Shown: positions 41,713-49,119 of the stretch, piece by piece
Layout: every line of letters starts with the position of its first letter
How positions within the stretch are numbered: position 1 is the first letter of the stretch
Source of the DNA: Sinomonas susongensis
GTDB taxonomy: Bacteria > Actinomycetota > Actinomycetes > Actinomycetales > Micrococcaceae
Assembly: GCF_005877005.1 (NCBI RefSeq)
Contig: NZ_SSNH01000001.1
Span: 62,001-126,000, forward strand
Length of the DNA stretch: 64,000 nt
Direction: 5' to 3'
Program-made: the position numbers and the translations under genes
The notes under the pieces: generated by a model
The model's database searches: none
What the model saw: the letters and a program-made list of their open reading frames with translations, nothing else
What the model was told of the DNA's origin: nothing

Positions 41713-42383
41713 CGCGCGTGCTCGTGGTCGAGGACGAGGCGCAGATTGCGCGCGCGCTCCAGATCAACCTGCGGGTCCACGGCTATGAGGCGGTCACGGT
41801 CCAGTCGGGCGAGGCAGCTCTCGAGAACGCGGCCTCGGCGCCGGTGGACATCGTGGTCCTCGACCTGGGGCTTCCGGGCATGGACGGCGTCGACGTCATC
41901 CGCCGCCTGCGGGAGTGGACGACCGTCCCGATCATCGTGCTCTCGGCCCGGCACGCTGCCGAGGACAAGGTCGAGGCCCTCGACGCCGGCGCGGACGACT
42001 ACGTCACGAAGCCGTTCGGCCTCGAGGAGCTCCTGGCCCGTCTCCGGGCGGCAGCGCGGCGCAGCGCCGTCCGGACCGAGGTGCCGCGGATCCAGACCGC
42101 CGACTTCAGCGTCGACCTCGCCGCCCGCCGCGTGGTCCGCGGGGGCAAGGACGTGCGGCTCACGCCGACGGAGTGGAGCATCCTCGCGCTCCTCGTGCGG
42201 CAGCAGGGCACGCTCGTGACGCAGCGCGAGCTCCTGACCCAGGTCTGGGGGCCGGCGTACGCGAAGGAGGCACAGTACCTGCGGGTCTACATGGCCCAGC
42301 TTCGCCGGAAGCTCGAGCGGGACCCCTCGAACCCGCGCCATCTCAAGACCGAAGCCGGCATCGGCTACCGCTTCGATCCGTGA
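41709..42383 (+). CDS. KdpE-like OmpR-family response regulator
   Basis: The 224-residue regulator has a receiver domain (VLVVEDEAQIARALQINLRVHGYEA, phospho-Asp52 in VVLDLGLPGMDG, conserved Lys in YVTKPFGLEELLARL) and an OmpR winged helix (LTPTEWSILALLVRQQGTLVTQRELLTQVWGPAYAKEAQYLRVYMAQLRRKLE). It best resembles KdpE. ATG 41709 overlaps the kinase stop, so the pair is co-translated. The kdpFABC potassium pump genes are not adjacent, so either they lie elsewhere or the system controls something else. Confidence 0.93.
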   Translation: MTRVLVVEDEAQIARALQINLRVHGYEAVTVQSGEAALENAASAPVDIVVLDLGLPGMDGVDVIRRLREWTTVPIIVLSARHAAEDKVEALDAGADDYVTKPFGLEELLARLRAAARRSAVRTEVPRIQTADFSVDLAARRVVRGGKDVRLTPTEWSILALLVRQQGTLVTQRELLTQVWGPAYAKEAQYLRVYMAQLRRKLERDPSNPRHLKTEAGIGYRFDP

Positions 42384-42406
42384 GGGCGCTCGGCTACGCT
42401 TTGGCC

Positions 42407-43057
42407 ATGAAGTCCGCGCGCCTCGTTGCCGTCTGCCGCGTCCGGCAGCTCCTGCCCGATTCGGGCGTCGTCGGCGTGACGGCGATCGACAAGCGGCCCG
42501 TCGAGGGCCCGGTGCGGATCCGGCGGATCGGGGTGCACGGCGACGTCCAGGCTGATCGGGCGAACCACGGCGGCGAGGACAAGGCCGTCTACGCATACTC
42601 CGAGGACGACGCCGCGCTGTGGGCCGGCGTCCTCGGGCGTGAGATCCCGCCGGGCTACTTCGGGGAGAACTTCCGCGTGGACGGGATCAGCGCGAGTGAC
42701 GCCGTGATCGGGGAACGCTGGCGCTTCCCGGGCGGCACGGTCCTCGAGGTCACGATGCCCCGCGTGCCCTGCGCGACTTTTGCTCGTCGGATCGGCGAAG
42801 ACGGCTGGGTCAAGCGCTTCAAGGCGGCCGGGCTCTCGGGGGCCTATCTCAGGGTCATCACCCCCGGTGACGTCGAGGCCGGCGAGCAGTTCGGCATCGA
42901 GCACGTCCCGGACCACGGCGTCCGGGTCGGCCAGTGGCTCGCGGACCCGACGCCCGAGCGGGCGGAGGCGCTCCTCGACGCCGAGGCCGAGGGCGCGATC
43001 CGTCTCGCGAGCGCGATCCGGCCTTACATCGATCGCGTGCTGGGTCGCGAGGCGTAG
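42407..43057 (+). CDS. MOSC-domain protein (YiiM-like)
   Basis: The 216-residue protein carries a MOSC domain: GPVRIRRIGVHGDVQADRANHGGEDKAVYAYSEDDAALW, GYFGENFRVDGI and the conserved cysteine in MPRVPCATFARRI, the expected sulfur-carrying residue. YiiM-type MOSC proteins use molybdenum cofactor to reduce hydroxylated compounds. A 3-alpha tail follows (about 160-215). TACGCT at 42395-42400 lies 6 nt before ATG 42407, so the gene is leaderless and separately transcribed from the two-component system 24 bp upstream. Confidence 0.87.
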   Translation: MKSARLVAVCRVRQLLPDSGVVGVTAIDKRPVEGPVRIRRIGVHGDVQADRANHGGEDKAVYAYSEDDAALWAGVLGREIPPGYFGENFRVDGISASDAVIGERWRFPGGTVLEVTMPRVPCATFARRIGEDGWVKRFKAAGLSGAYLRVITPGDVEAGEQFGIEHVPDHGVRVGQWLADPTPERAEALLDAEAEGAIRLASAIRPYIDRVLGREA

Positions 43058-43140
43058 CGTTCCCTGTCGAGTCAGGGCCCTGTGTGGAAGCTCACGGGCC
43101 GTGATGCACGACCGCGGCGGGTCCGGCCTCGTCCGTCCTG

Positions 43141-43146
43141 TACGAT
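43141..43146 (+). promoter_or_regulatory. -10 element of the DEAD-box helicase gene
   Basis: TGTACGAT (hexamer TACGAT at 43141-43146) would start transcription near 43153, leaving a 5' untranslated region of about 230 nt. Confidence 0.5.
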
Positions 43147-43152
43147 AGATGT

Positions 43153-43385
43153 ATCCCCCACTGCGCCGGTATTCCCTCTTCCTGCCCAATTCTTGAGGCA
43201 GGAGTAGTGCGTGTTGGGGCCCGCGAGGCGGGCAGTTTCATAGGGGAGCCGGCTGAAGAAAACGCTGTTGGTGCGCGTGTGGCGCCGAGTGCAGCGAGAA
43301 GTCCTGCCACGGGATTGAGACAGCGCCGGGCTTCGGCATTGACCGATGAGCCGCCATTAAGGCTCCCCTACCGGAGGATTCCTCT
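43153..43385 (+). ncRNA. long structured 5' leader of the DEAD-box helicase mRNA
   Basis: This stretch has no open reading frame of note. It can fold into CCTGCC/GGCAGG (43181-43186 with 43197-43202), GCCCGC/GCGGGC (43219-43224 with 43228-43233), CGCTG/CAGCG (43263-43267 with 43292-43296) and a perfect 10-bp long-range helix TAGGGGAGCC (43241-43250) with GGCTCCCCTA (43361-43370). The long-range helix ends two bases before the GGAGG ribosome site (43373-43377), so folding could gate translation. Cold-shock or autoregulated leaders are known for helicase genes elsewhere. Confidence 0.6.
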
Positions 43386-45404
43386 ATGTCTGAAACTTTG
43401 GATGCCCCTTTCGCAATGGACGAAGAGGCTCCCGAAACCACTTCTTCCCCTGAGACCACTGCTGCCCCAGCCGTGCCGGAGGCCAGCGAGGACCGCGGTG
43501 TGCTCTTCACCGACCTCGGCATCGACGACCGCATTCTCGCGGCACTGAGCGACGTCGGCTACGAGAAGCCGTCGCCCATCCAGGCGGCGACCATCCCGCT
43601 CCTGCTCGAGGGGCGCGACGTCGTCGGCCTCGCCCAGACGGGCACCGGCAAGACCGCGGCCTTCGCGGTTCCGGCGCTCTCGCGTCTCGCGGAACTCCAC
43701 GACCAGAACGGGCCGTCCCGCTCGACCCAGGCCCTCGTCCTCGCCCCGACCCGCGAGCTTGCGCTCCAGGTCGCCGAGGCCTTCACGTCCTATGCGAAGC
43801 ACCTCGAGGACTTCACGGTCCTCCCGGTCTACGGCGGTTCCGCCTACGGCCCGCAGCTCGCAGGCCTGCGCCGCGGCGCCCAGGTCGTCGTCGGCACGCC
43901 TGGCCGCGTGATCGACCACCTCGAGAAGGGCTCGCTCGACCTGTCGGGGCTCCAGTACCTCGTGCTCGACGAGGCCGACGAGATGCTCCGCATGGGCTTC
44001 GCGGACGATGTCGAGCGCATCTTCCAGGAGACCCCGGACGGCCGTCAGGTCGCGCTCTTCTCCGCGACCATGCCGTCGCAGATCCGCCGCATGTCGAAGC
44101 AGTACCTCAACAACCCTGAAGAGGTCACGGTCAAGTCGAAGACCACGACCGGGCAGAACATCCGCCAGCGGTACGTGCAGGTCGTCGGCTCGCAGAAGGT
44201 GGATGCACTCACGCGCATCCTCGAGGTGGAGGAGTTCGACGGCGTCATCGCGTTCGTCCGCACGAAGATGGCCACCGAGGATCTCGCCGACAAGCTCAAG
44301 GCCCGCGGCTTCCAGGCGGCGGCGATCAACGGCGACATCGCCCAGGCCCAGCGAGAGCGCACCGTTGAGGCGCTCCGCGACGGCAAGATCGACATCCTGG
44401 TGGCGACCGACGTCGCGGCGCGCGGCCTCGACGTCGAGCGCATCAGCCACGTCGTGAACTACGACATCCCCCATGACACCGAGAGCTACGTGCACCGCAT
44501 CGGCCGTACGGGCCGCGCGGGCCGCAAGGGCGACGCGATCCTGTTCATGACGCCTCGCGAGAAGTACCTGCTCCGGGCGATCGAGAAGGCGACCCACCAG
44601 CCCGTCGAGCAGATGTCGCTCCCGACGGCGGAGACCGTCAACTCGCTGCGCATGAGCAAGTTCGCCGACCAGATCACCGAGACCCTCGAGTCCGAGGACG
44701 TCTCGCTGTTCCGCGATCTCATCTCCTCCTACGAGGCCGAGCACAACGTGCCCGCTGCTGAGATCGCGGCCGCACTTGCCGTGATGGTCCAGGGCGACAC
44801 TCCGTTCCTCGTCCAGGAGATCCCGAGCGTTCCGGACTTCGCGAAGCGCGGGCGTGACCGGGATGCGCGCGACGGCGGCCGCGGCCAGGGGCGTGCCCCT
44901 CGCGGCTCGTCCGAGGGCAGCGCAACGTACCGCATCGCGGTGGGCCGCCGGCAGCGTGTCCAGCCGGGCTCGATCGTCGGCGCGCTCGCGAACGAGGGCG
45001 GGTTCCACTCAAGCGAGATCGGCGGGATCGACATCCGCTCCGACTTCTCCCTCGTGGAGCTCCCCGCTGAGCTCTCAAGCGAGCAGTGGAAGGCGCTCTC
45101 GAAGACCCGGATCGGCGGCGAGCTCATCAAGCTCGAGCTCGACTCCGGCGGCCGCCCCGCTCGTGAGGGCGGCGACTGGGGCTCCCGCGGCGGCCGGGAC
45201 CGGGATCGCGGTCCGCGTGACGGCGACTGGGGCCGTGGTGGCAGGGGTGGCTCCGGCGCGCGCGAGCGCCGGGACGACTGGGGCGACCGCGGCAATCGTG
45301 GCGACCGCGGTGGCCGTGAGGGCTTCGCGTCCCGGGGTGGCTTCGCCGGCCGCAGCGGGGCTGCTTCCGGCGGCGCACGCCGTTTCGGCGGCAGCCGCGG
45401 CTGA
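43386..45404 (+). CDS. DEAD-box ATP-dependent RNA helicase (DeaD/CsdA-like)
   Basis: The 672-residue protein has all helicase motifs: the Q motif YEKPSPIQAATIP, AQTGTGKTAAF (motif I), PTRELALQV, VGTPGRVIDHL, DEADEML (II), SATMPS (III), ATDVAARGLDVERISHVVNYDIP and HRIGRTGRAG (VI). A DbpA-type RNA-binding domain follows (about 510-590, YRIAVGRRQRVQPGSIVGALANEGG...SDFSLVELP) and the tail from about 590 is an Arg/Gly/Asp-rich disordered region. This is the DeaD/CsdA layout, acting on ribosome assembly and mRNA structure, especially in the cold. ATG 43386 follows CCGGAGGA and a long structured leader. Confidence 0.95.
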   Translation: MSETLDAPFAMDEEAPETTSSPETTAAPAVPEASEDRGVLFTDLGIDDRILAALSDVGYEKPSPIQAATIPLLLEGRDVVGLAQTGTGKTAAFAVPALSRLAELHDQNGPSRSTQALVLAPTRELALQVAEAFTSYAKHLEDFTVLPVYGGSAYGPQLAGLRRGAQVVVGTPGRVIDHLEKGSLDLSGLQYLVLDEADEMLRMGFADDVERIFQETPDGRQVALFSATMPSQIRRMSKQYLNNPEEVTVKSKTTTGQNIRQRYVQVVGSQKVDALTRILEVEEFDGVIAFVRTKMATEDLADKLKARGFQAAAINGDIAQAQRERTVEALRDGKIDILVATDVAARGLDVERISHVVNYDIPHDTESYVHRIGRTGRAGRKGDAILFMTPREKYLLRAIEKATHQPVEQMSLPTAETVNSLRMSKFADQITETLESEDVSLFRDLISSYEAEHNVPAAEIAAALAVMVQGDTPFLVQEIPSVPDFAKRGRDRDARDGGRGQGRAPRGSSEGSATYRIAVGRRQRVQPGSIVGALANEGGFHSSEIGGIDIRSDFSLVELPAELSSEQWKALSKTRIGGELIKLELDSGGRPAREGGDWGSRGGRDRDRGPRDGDWGRGGRGGSGARERRDDWGDRGNRGDRGGREGFASRGGFAGRSGAASGGARRFGGSRG

Positions 45405-45622
45405 CTGGACGTCAGCTCTCACTTAGTTCACCGATCTGTCAAACGTTAGTGACAAGACCGGTTGTGTCATGTCAAGATAGTCCGGGGGTGGGCAGCGGAA
45501 GCGCGGACTCCCGCGCTACCGCGAACGAGGTCCGGCTGCAGCCTGCTGGGGGGGTGCGGCCGGGCCTCGTCGTTTCCGCTCCCGACCCTTGACTGGGCGG
45601 GCGTTGAAGGGCCGCTTTCGAT

Positions 45623-45651
45623 TTGTTCGCGGGTCGGGGCTCCGGTAAAGT
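45623..45651 (+). promoter_or_regulatory. promoter of the tRNA-Thr/tRNA-Met unit
   Basis: TTGTTC (45623-45628), 17 bp, TAAAGT (45646-45651) ends 11 nt before the first tRNA base. The 45405-45622 stretch before it holds no gene that I can support. Confidence 0.65.
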
Positions 45652-45662
45652 ATCTGTCTGTT

Positions 45663-45734
45663 GCCCCCCTAGCTCAGTGGTAGAGCGCCATCTTGGTAAG
45701 ATGGAGGTCACGGGATCGATTCCCGTGGGGGGCT
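45663..45734 (+). tRNA. tRNA-Thr (anticodon GGT)
   Basis: A 72-nt cloverleaf: acceptor GCCCCCC with GGGGGGC, D arm AGCTCAGTGGTAGAGC, anticodon stem-loop CCATCTTGGTAAGATGG with GGT, T arm CGGGATCGATTCCCG, discriminator T at 45734. No encoded CCA. Confidence 0.96.
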
Positions 45735-45738
45735 CTCT

Positions 45739-45812
45739 GGCGGTGTAGCTCAGTTGGTTAGAGCGCACGACTCATAATCGTGAGGTCGGGAGATCGAGCC
45801 TCCCCACCGCTA
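45739..45812 (+). tRNA. tRNA-Met, elongator (anticodon CAT)
   Basis: A 74-nt cloverleaf: acceptor GGCGGTG with CACCGCT (first pair G-U), D arm GCTCAGTTGGTTAGAGC, anticodon stem-loop CACGACTCATAATCGTG with CAT, T arm GGGAGATCGAGCCTCCC, discriminator A. The paired first base excludes an initiator tRNA. It follows tRNA-Thr by 4 nt. Confidence 0.95.
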
Positions 45813-45818
45813 CGGCTC

Positions 45819-45842
45819 AAGGCCCCGGGTAACCGGGGCCTT
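45819..45842 (+). terminator. terminator after the tRNA pair
   Basis: Perfect 10-bp stem AAGGCCCCGG / CCGGGGCCTT (45819-45828 with 45833-45842) with a GTAA loop, followed by TGTCGTG. Confidence 0.8.
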
Positions 45843-45913
45843 TGTCGTGTCCCGGGACAGATGACGGGCGTATTCTGGGCGCTGTCCCGCGTGTTCGACT
45901 GGCAGGGGGAACC

Positions 45914-46588
45914 ATGCCAAAGGAGACCAGCAGATTCAGCCGCGGGAGGCTCGGGGGGTGGGCGGCCCTCGCCGTTCTCGCGGGCGTGGTCGCTGCGGCC
46001 GGCACCGTGCGCAGTCTGCCGGAGGCCAAGGGCCCGGCGTGGCCTTCCACGGAAGTGAGGGCGGTCAGATTCGCGGCAGTGGGGGACTCCATCACGCAGG
46101 GCGACAGCCCGGGCTTCAGCGTCGGCCTCACGGGGAGCCTCTCGTGGGTCACGTACGCCCGTTCGCCTCTCGACCTCTTCGCGGGCGGGTGGGCGGCCGG
46201 CGGGGCGACGACCGCGCGGATGGCCGCAAACGTCCGTCCGGTCAGGGCAGACGTCCTCGTCGTCATCGGCGGCACGAATGATCTCGCGCAGGGCGTGCCG
46301 TTCTCGGTGACGGCAGCGAATATCGAGAGGATCGTCGCGACCGTCGGCGCGCCGCGCGTCATCGTCTCGGCGATCCCACCGCGCGACTCGGCGCAGGGCG
46401 CCACCGTGGCGTTCAATGCGTCGCTCAAAGAGCTGGTGCTCGCGCACGGCTGGGAGTGGGTCGATGCGCCCGCCGGCGTGCGGGAGGGCGAGCAGTACGC
46501 GCCGGGGATGTCCCACGACGGCATCCATCCGAGCCAGGCCGGGGCCGAGGCGCCGGGCCGTGCCCTCGACGCGGCGATCTCCCGCTGA
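45914..46588 (+). CDS. SGNH/GDSL hydrolase with N-terminal membrane anchor
   Basis: The 224-residue protein starts at ATG 45914 (GGGGGA upstream) with a basic N end and a hydrophobic helix WAALAVLAGVVAAAGTV (about residues 16-33), a signal anchor or uncleaved signal peptide. The SGNH blocks follow: VGDSITQGD (nucleophile serine), GGATTARMAANVRP, VIGGTNDLA and DGIHPS with the catalytic Asp/His. It is probably an extracytoplasmic esterase or deacetylase. A membrane acyltransferase follows 53 bp downstream, a pairing often seen in cell-envelope O-acylation, so a role in modifying surface polymers is reasonable inference. Confidence 0.85.
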   Translation: MPKETSRFSRGRLGGWAALAVLAGVVAAAGTVRSLPEAKGPAWPSTEVRAVRFAAVGDSITQGDSPGFSVGLTGSLSWVTYARSPLDLFAGGWAAGGATTARMAANVRPVRADVLVVIGGTNDLAQGVPFSVTAANIERIVATVGAPRVIVSAIPPRDSAQGATVAFNASLKELVLAHGWEWVDAPAGVREGEQYAPGMSHDGIHPSQAGAEAPGRALDAAISR

Positions 46589-46628
46589 AGCGAGAGTCGG
46601 CACTCCCAGCCTCACCAGCAACTCTCGG

Positions 46629-46634
46629 TACACT
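46629..46634 (+). promoter_or_regulatory. -10 element of leaderless acyltransferase gene
   Basis: TACACT at 46629-46634 followed after 7 nt by ATG 46642. Confidence 0.5.
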
Positions 46635-46641
46635 TGCTCCG

Positions 46642-47703
46642 ATGACCGTTACTCAAACGTTACCCGTCCAGTCCCCGGCGGAACGTGTACCCACTCAGCG
46701 CCTCGGGTACGTTCCCGCCCTCGACGGGCTGCGCGCCCTGGCCATTGCGTTGGTGGCGGTCTACCACGCTGTCATGCCGGCCCACTTCGGCGGGGCCGGC
46801 GGCGTCGACGTCTTCTTCGTGCTCTCGGGCTTCCTCATCACGACCCTTCTCCTCCAGGAGCACGGAGCCGCCGGGAGGGTCTCATTCCGCCGGTTCTACA
46901 CGCGCCGACTCGTGCGCCTCGGACCTCCGCTCGTGCTCATGCTCGCCGTCGTCTTCGTGCCGATCGCCGCGACGATGGGGCTCAGCACCGCGCTCAGCGG
47001 CTCTGGGCTCTCGCTGTTCTACCTCATGCCTGTCGGCGCAGAGTCGGGCTCGACGATGCTCTCGCCGTACGAGCACACATGGTCGCTCGGGGTGGAGGAG
47101 TGGTTCTACTTCCTCTGGCCCCCGGCTCTCGTCCTGCTCCTGCGCGGGCGACGGCGCTGGGCACTCATCGCCGCGGCCGTCGCCGCAGGAGGACTGGCGG
47201 TCGCGGCACTCTTGGCGGAGGCCCAGTCGGCGGAAGTCTCCTTCATCCTGCGTGCGTGCGGACTCATGGCGGGCTGCGCTGCGGCGCTGGCGCTTCACGG
47301 CAGGCGGCTCTCGGTGGGGCGCTGGGCCGCCCTCGCGGGGCTGGCCTTCCTTGCACTGAGCGTGGTGCGTTCCACCATGGCCCCGTTCTCGACCCTCGAC
47401 GTGCTGTCGGCGGACCTCGGCGCCGTGCTGCTCGTCGTCGGAATCATGCGAGGCCCGCGCGGGCTCCTGCACCGGGCACTTTCCGTGCGGCCGTTCGTCG
47501 CGGTCGGCCGCATCAGCTACGAGATCTACCTGTGGCACTATCCCGTGCTCTGCATCCTCGGCGTCCTCAACCACTCCGACTGGCTCGAAGTCGGCTGGAT
47601 TGCGCTGCCGGTCTCCCTCGTGCTCGCCGTCGTCGCCCATCGCGTCACGGAGCCGGTCATCGTGCGGCTCCGCACGAGGATCGCGGCGTGGATCCCCGCC
47701 TGA
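46642..47703 (+). CDS. acyltransferase 3 family membrane O-acyltransferase
   Basis: The 353-residue protein has about ten hydrophobic segments and the AT3 signatures YVPALDGLRALAIALVAVYHAVMP with the catalytic-type histidine, GGVDVFFVLSGFLIT, RRFYTRRLVRLGPPL, TWSLGVEEWFYFLWPP and RISYEIYLWHYPVLCILG. AT3 proteins transfer acetyl or other acyl groups onto cell-wall, capsule or glycolipid sugars. ATG 46642 is fixed by the leaderless -10. It follows a GDSL hydrolase, which could act on the same polymer. Confidence 0.9.
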   Translation: MTVTQTLPVQSPAERVPTQRLGYVPALDGLRALAIALVAVYHAVMPAHFGGAGGVDVFFVLSGFLITTLLLQEHGAAGRVSFRRFYTRRLVRLGPPLVLMLAVVFVPIAATMGLSTALSGSGLSLFYLMPVGAESGSTMLSPYEHTWSLGVEEWFYFLWPPALVLLLRGRRRWALIAAAVAAGGLAVAALLAEAQSAEVSFILRACGLMAGCAAALALHGRRLSVGRWAALAGLAFLALSVVRSTMAPFSTLDVLSADLGAVLLVVGIMRGPRGLLHRALSVRPFVAVGRISYEIYLWHYPVLCILGVLNHSDWLEVGWIALPVSLVLAVVAHRVTEPVIVRLRTRIAAWIPA

Positions 47704-47722
47704 CCGACCCGCGCGTGGCCCG

Positions 47723-48982
47723 CTAGCCGACGTCTGGCAGTGCGATCGCGAGCGACCTCTCGGCCACGTCGTCGAGCGCCCGCCGGATGGCCCCGAGCGC
47801 TACGGCCTCGCCGCCGAGCCCCGATACCTCGATCTCGGCGGGCGTCTCGGTCAAATCGGGGAGCGCAGCGCGGATCCCGGGCAGGAGGCGGGCGGCCGCG
47901 GGGGCGATCGCCCCTCCCAGCACCACGAGCTCCGGGTTCAGGAGGGTGCTGAGCACGGCGATGACGCGGGCCATCCGATCCTCGAGCCGGACCAGGACAG
48001 CAGCCGCCGCGGCGTCGCCGTCCTCGGCTGCCGTGAACACGGCCTCCGCGGTGACCTCGGACGGGGCCAGCCCGGCGAGGCCCGTGGGCTGGGCCGCTGC
48101 CTCGGCGCCCCATTCGCGCGCGAGCTGCGCAATGCCGTGCGGCCCGACCGCGCCGTCGACGAGCCTGAGGAACGCGAGCTCGCCCGCCGCGCCGTTCCGC
48201 CCGTGCAGGAGGCGGCCGGATTCGATGATCCCCGCGCCGAGGCGCTCGCCGGCCAGCAGGACGGCCACGTCGTCTAGCCCCTGGGCCGCGCCGCGCCACT
48301 GCTCCGCGAGGGCAGCGAGATTCGCGTCGTTCTCGAGGAGCACATGCCACCCGTGGCGGTCGAAGAGGGCGGCCGCAAGCCCGACGTCGAACATCTCCCA
48401 GAAGTCCGAGCCAGCCGCGACGTGCCCGTTCCGGTCCACTGGCGCCGCGACGCCGACGCCGACGGCGAGGACGTGCCGGGGTTCACGCCCCGCGTCGCGC
48501 AGCGCCGCGAGGGCCACCCCGCTCACCACATCCAGGCGCGCCTGCGCCGTCCTGGCACCCCGGGGGAGGTCCCCGGAGGCTGTGGAGAGGATGTCGCCGC
48601 GCAGGTCGGTCACAAGTGCCGTGGTCTTGTGGGCGCCGACGTCGAGGCCCACGACGACGCCGGCGTCCGCCCGGAAGCCGAACGTGCGCGGGGGGCGGCC
48701 ACGCTGGGGGCCGGTGCGCTCGGGGTCCTGCTCCTCCGCCCAGCCGCGCCGCACGAGGTCCTCGCACACGGCGATCACGGTCGCGCGCGTCAGGCCGGTG
48801 AGCTCGACGAGCTCGGAGACCGTGAATGGGCCCCCGCGGCGCAGTGCGGCGAGGACAGTGCGGGCTGTCACGAAGCGCACGACGTGCGGACCGACGGGCC
48901 CCGTCTCAGTGCCGGCGGGCTCGGGCCGCCCCTGCACGCCGCCTCGTTCCTGCACGGCCTTGACCTCCTCCTGCCCCGCCAC
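47723..48982 (-). CDS. ROK-family transcriptional repressor (NagC/XylR type)
   Basis: The 419-residue protein has an N-terminal winged helix (about residues 35-95; TARTVLAALRRGGPFTVSELVELTGLTRATVIAVCEDLVRRGW) and a ROK sugar-kinase-like domain (VGLDVGAHKTTALVTDLRG, VLLENDANLAALAEQWRGAA, ELVVLGGAIAP). The usual ROK zinc cluster C-x-C-G-x2-G-C is not visible, so this may be a regulator without kinase activity. GTG 48982 is taken as start, though a downstream GTG is possible. It is divergent from an alpha-glucosidase with a perfect palindrome between them, so control of that gene by a sugar is likely. Confidence 0.87.
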   Translation of the reverse strand: MAGQEEVKAVQERGGVQGRPEPAGTETGPVGPHVVRFVTARTVLAALRRGGPFTVSELVELTGLTRATVIAVCEDLVRRGWAEEQDPERTGPQRGRPPRTFGFRADAGVVVGLDVGAHKTTALVTDLRGDILSTASGDLPRGARTAQARLDVVSGVALAALRDAGREPRHVLAVGVGVAAPVDRNGHVAAGSDFWEMFDVGLAAALFDRHGWHVLLENDANLAALAEQWRGAAQGLDDVAVLLAGERLGAGIIESGRLLHGRNGAAGELAFLRLVDGAVGPHGIAQLAREWGAEAAAQPTGLAGLAPSEVTAEAVFTAAEDGDAAAAAVLVRLEDRMARVIAVLSTLLNPELVVLGGAIAPAAARLLPGIRAALPDLTETPAEIEVSGLGGEAVALGAIRRALDDVAERSLAIALPDVG

Positions 48983-49003
48983 AATAATGGTGACGCGAGC
49001 TAT

Positions 49004-49018
49004 ATTTAGATTCTAAAT
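49004..49018. promoter_or_regulatory. 15-bp palindromic operator between ROK repressor and glucosidase
   Basis: ATTTAGA-T-TCTAAAT (49004-49018) is perfectly palindromic and lies in the only AT-rich stretch of the divergent region. ROK repressors typically bind such AT-rich palindromes; binding here is inferred. Confidence 0.65.
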
Positions 49019-49020
49019 TA

Positions 49021-49065
49021 TCTCTCGGGGCCATGTCTCTCGAAGCCATGTCTCTCGAAGCCATG
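49021..49065 (+). repeat. three 15-bp tandem repeats in the glucosidase leader
   Basis: TCTCTCGRRGCCATG is repeated at 49021, 49036 and 49051, directly after the operator palindrome. The last two copies are identical. Each contains an ATG out of frame with the gene. Confidence 0.85.
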
Positions 49066-49119
49066 ACGGTCACCCGCACAGCATCTCTGTCCCCCACATT
49101 CCCATGACAAGGAGACCCC

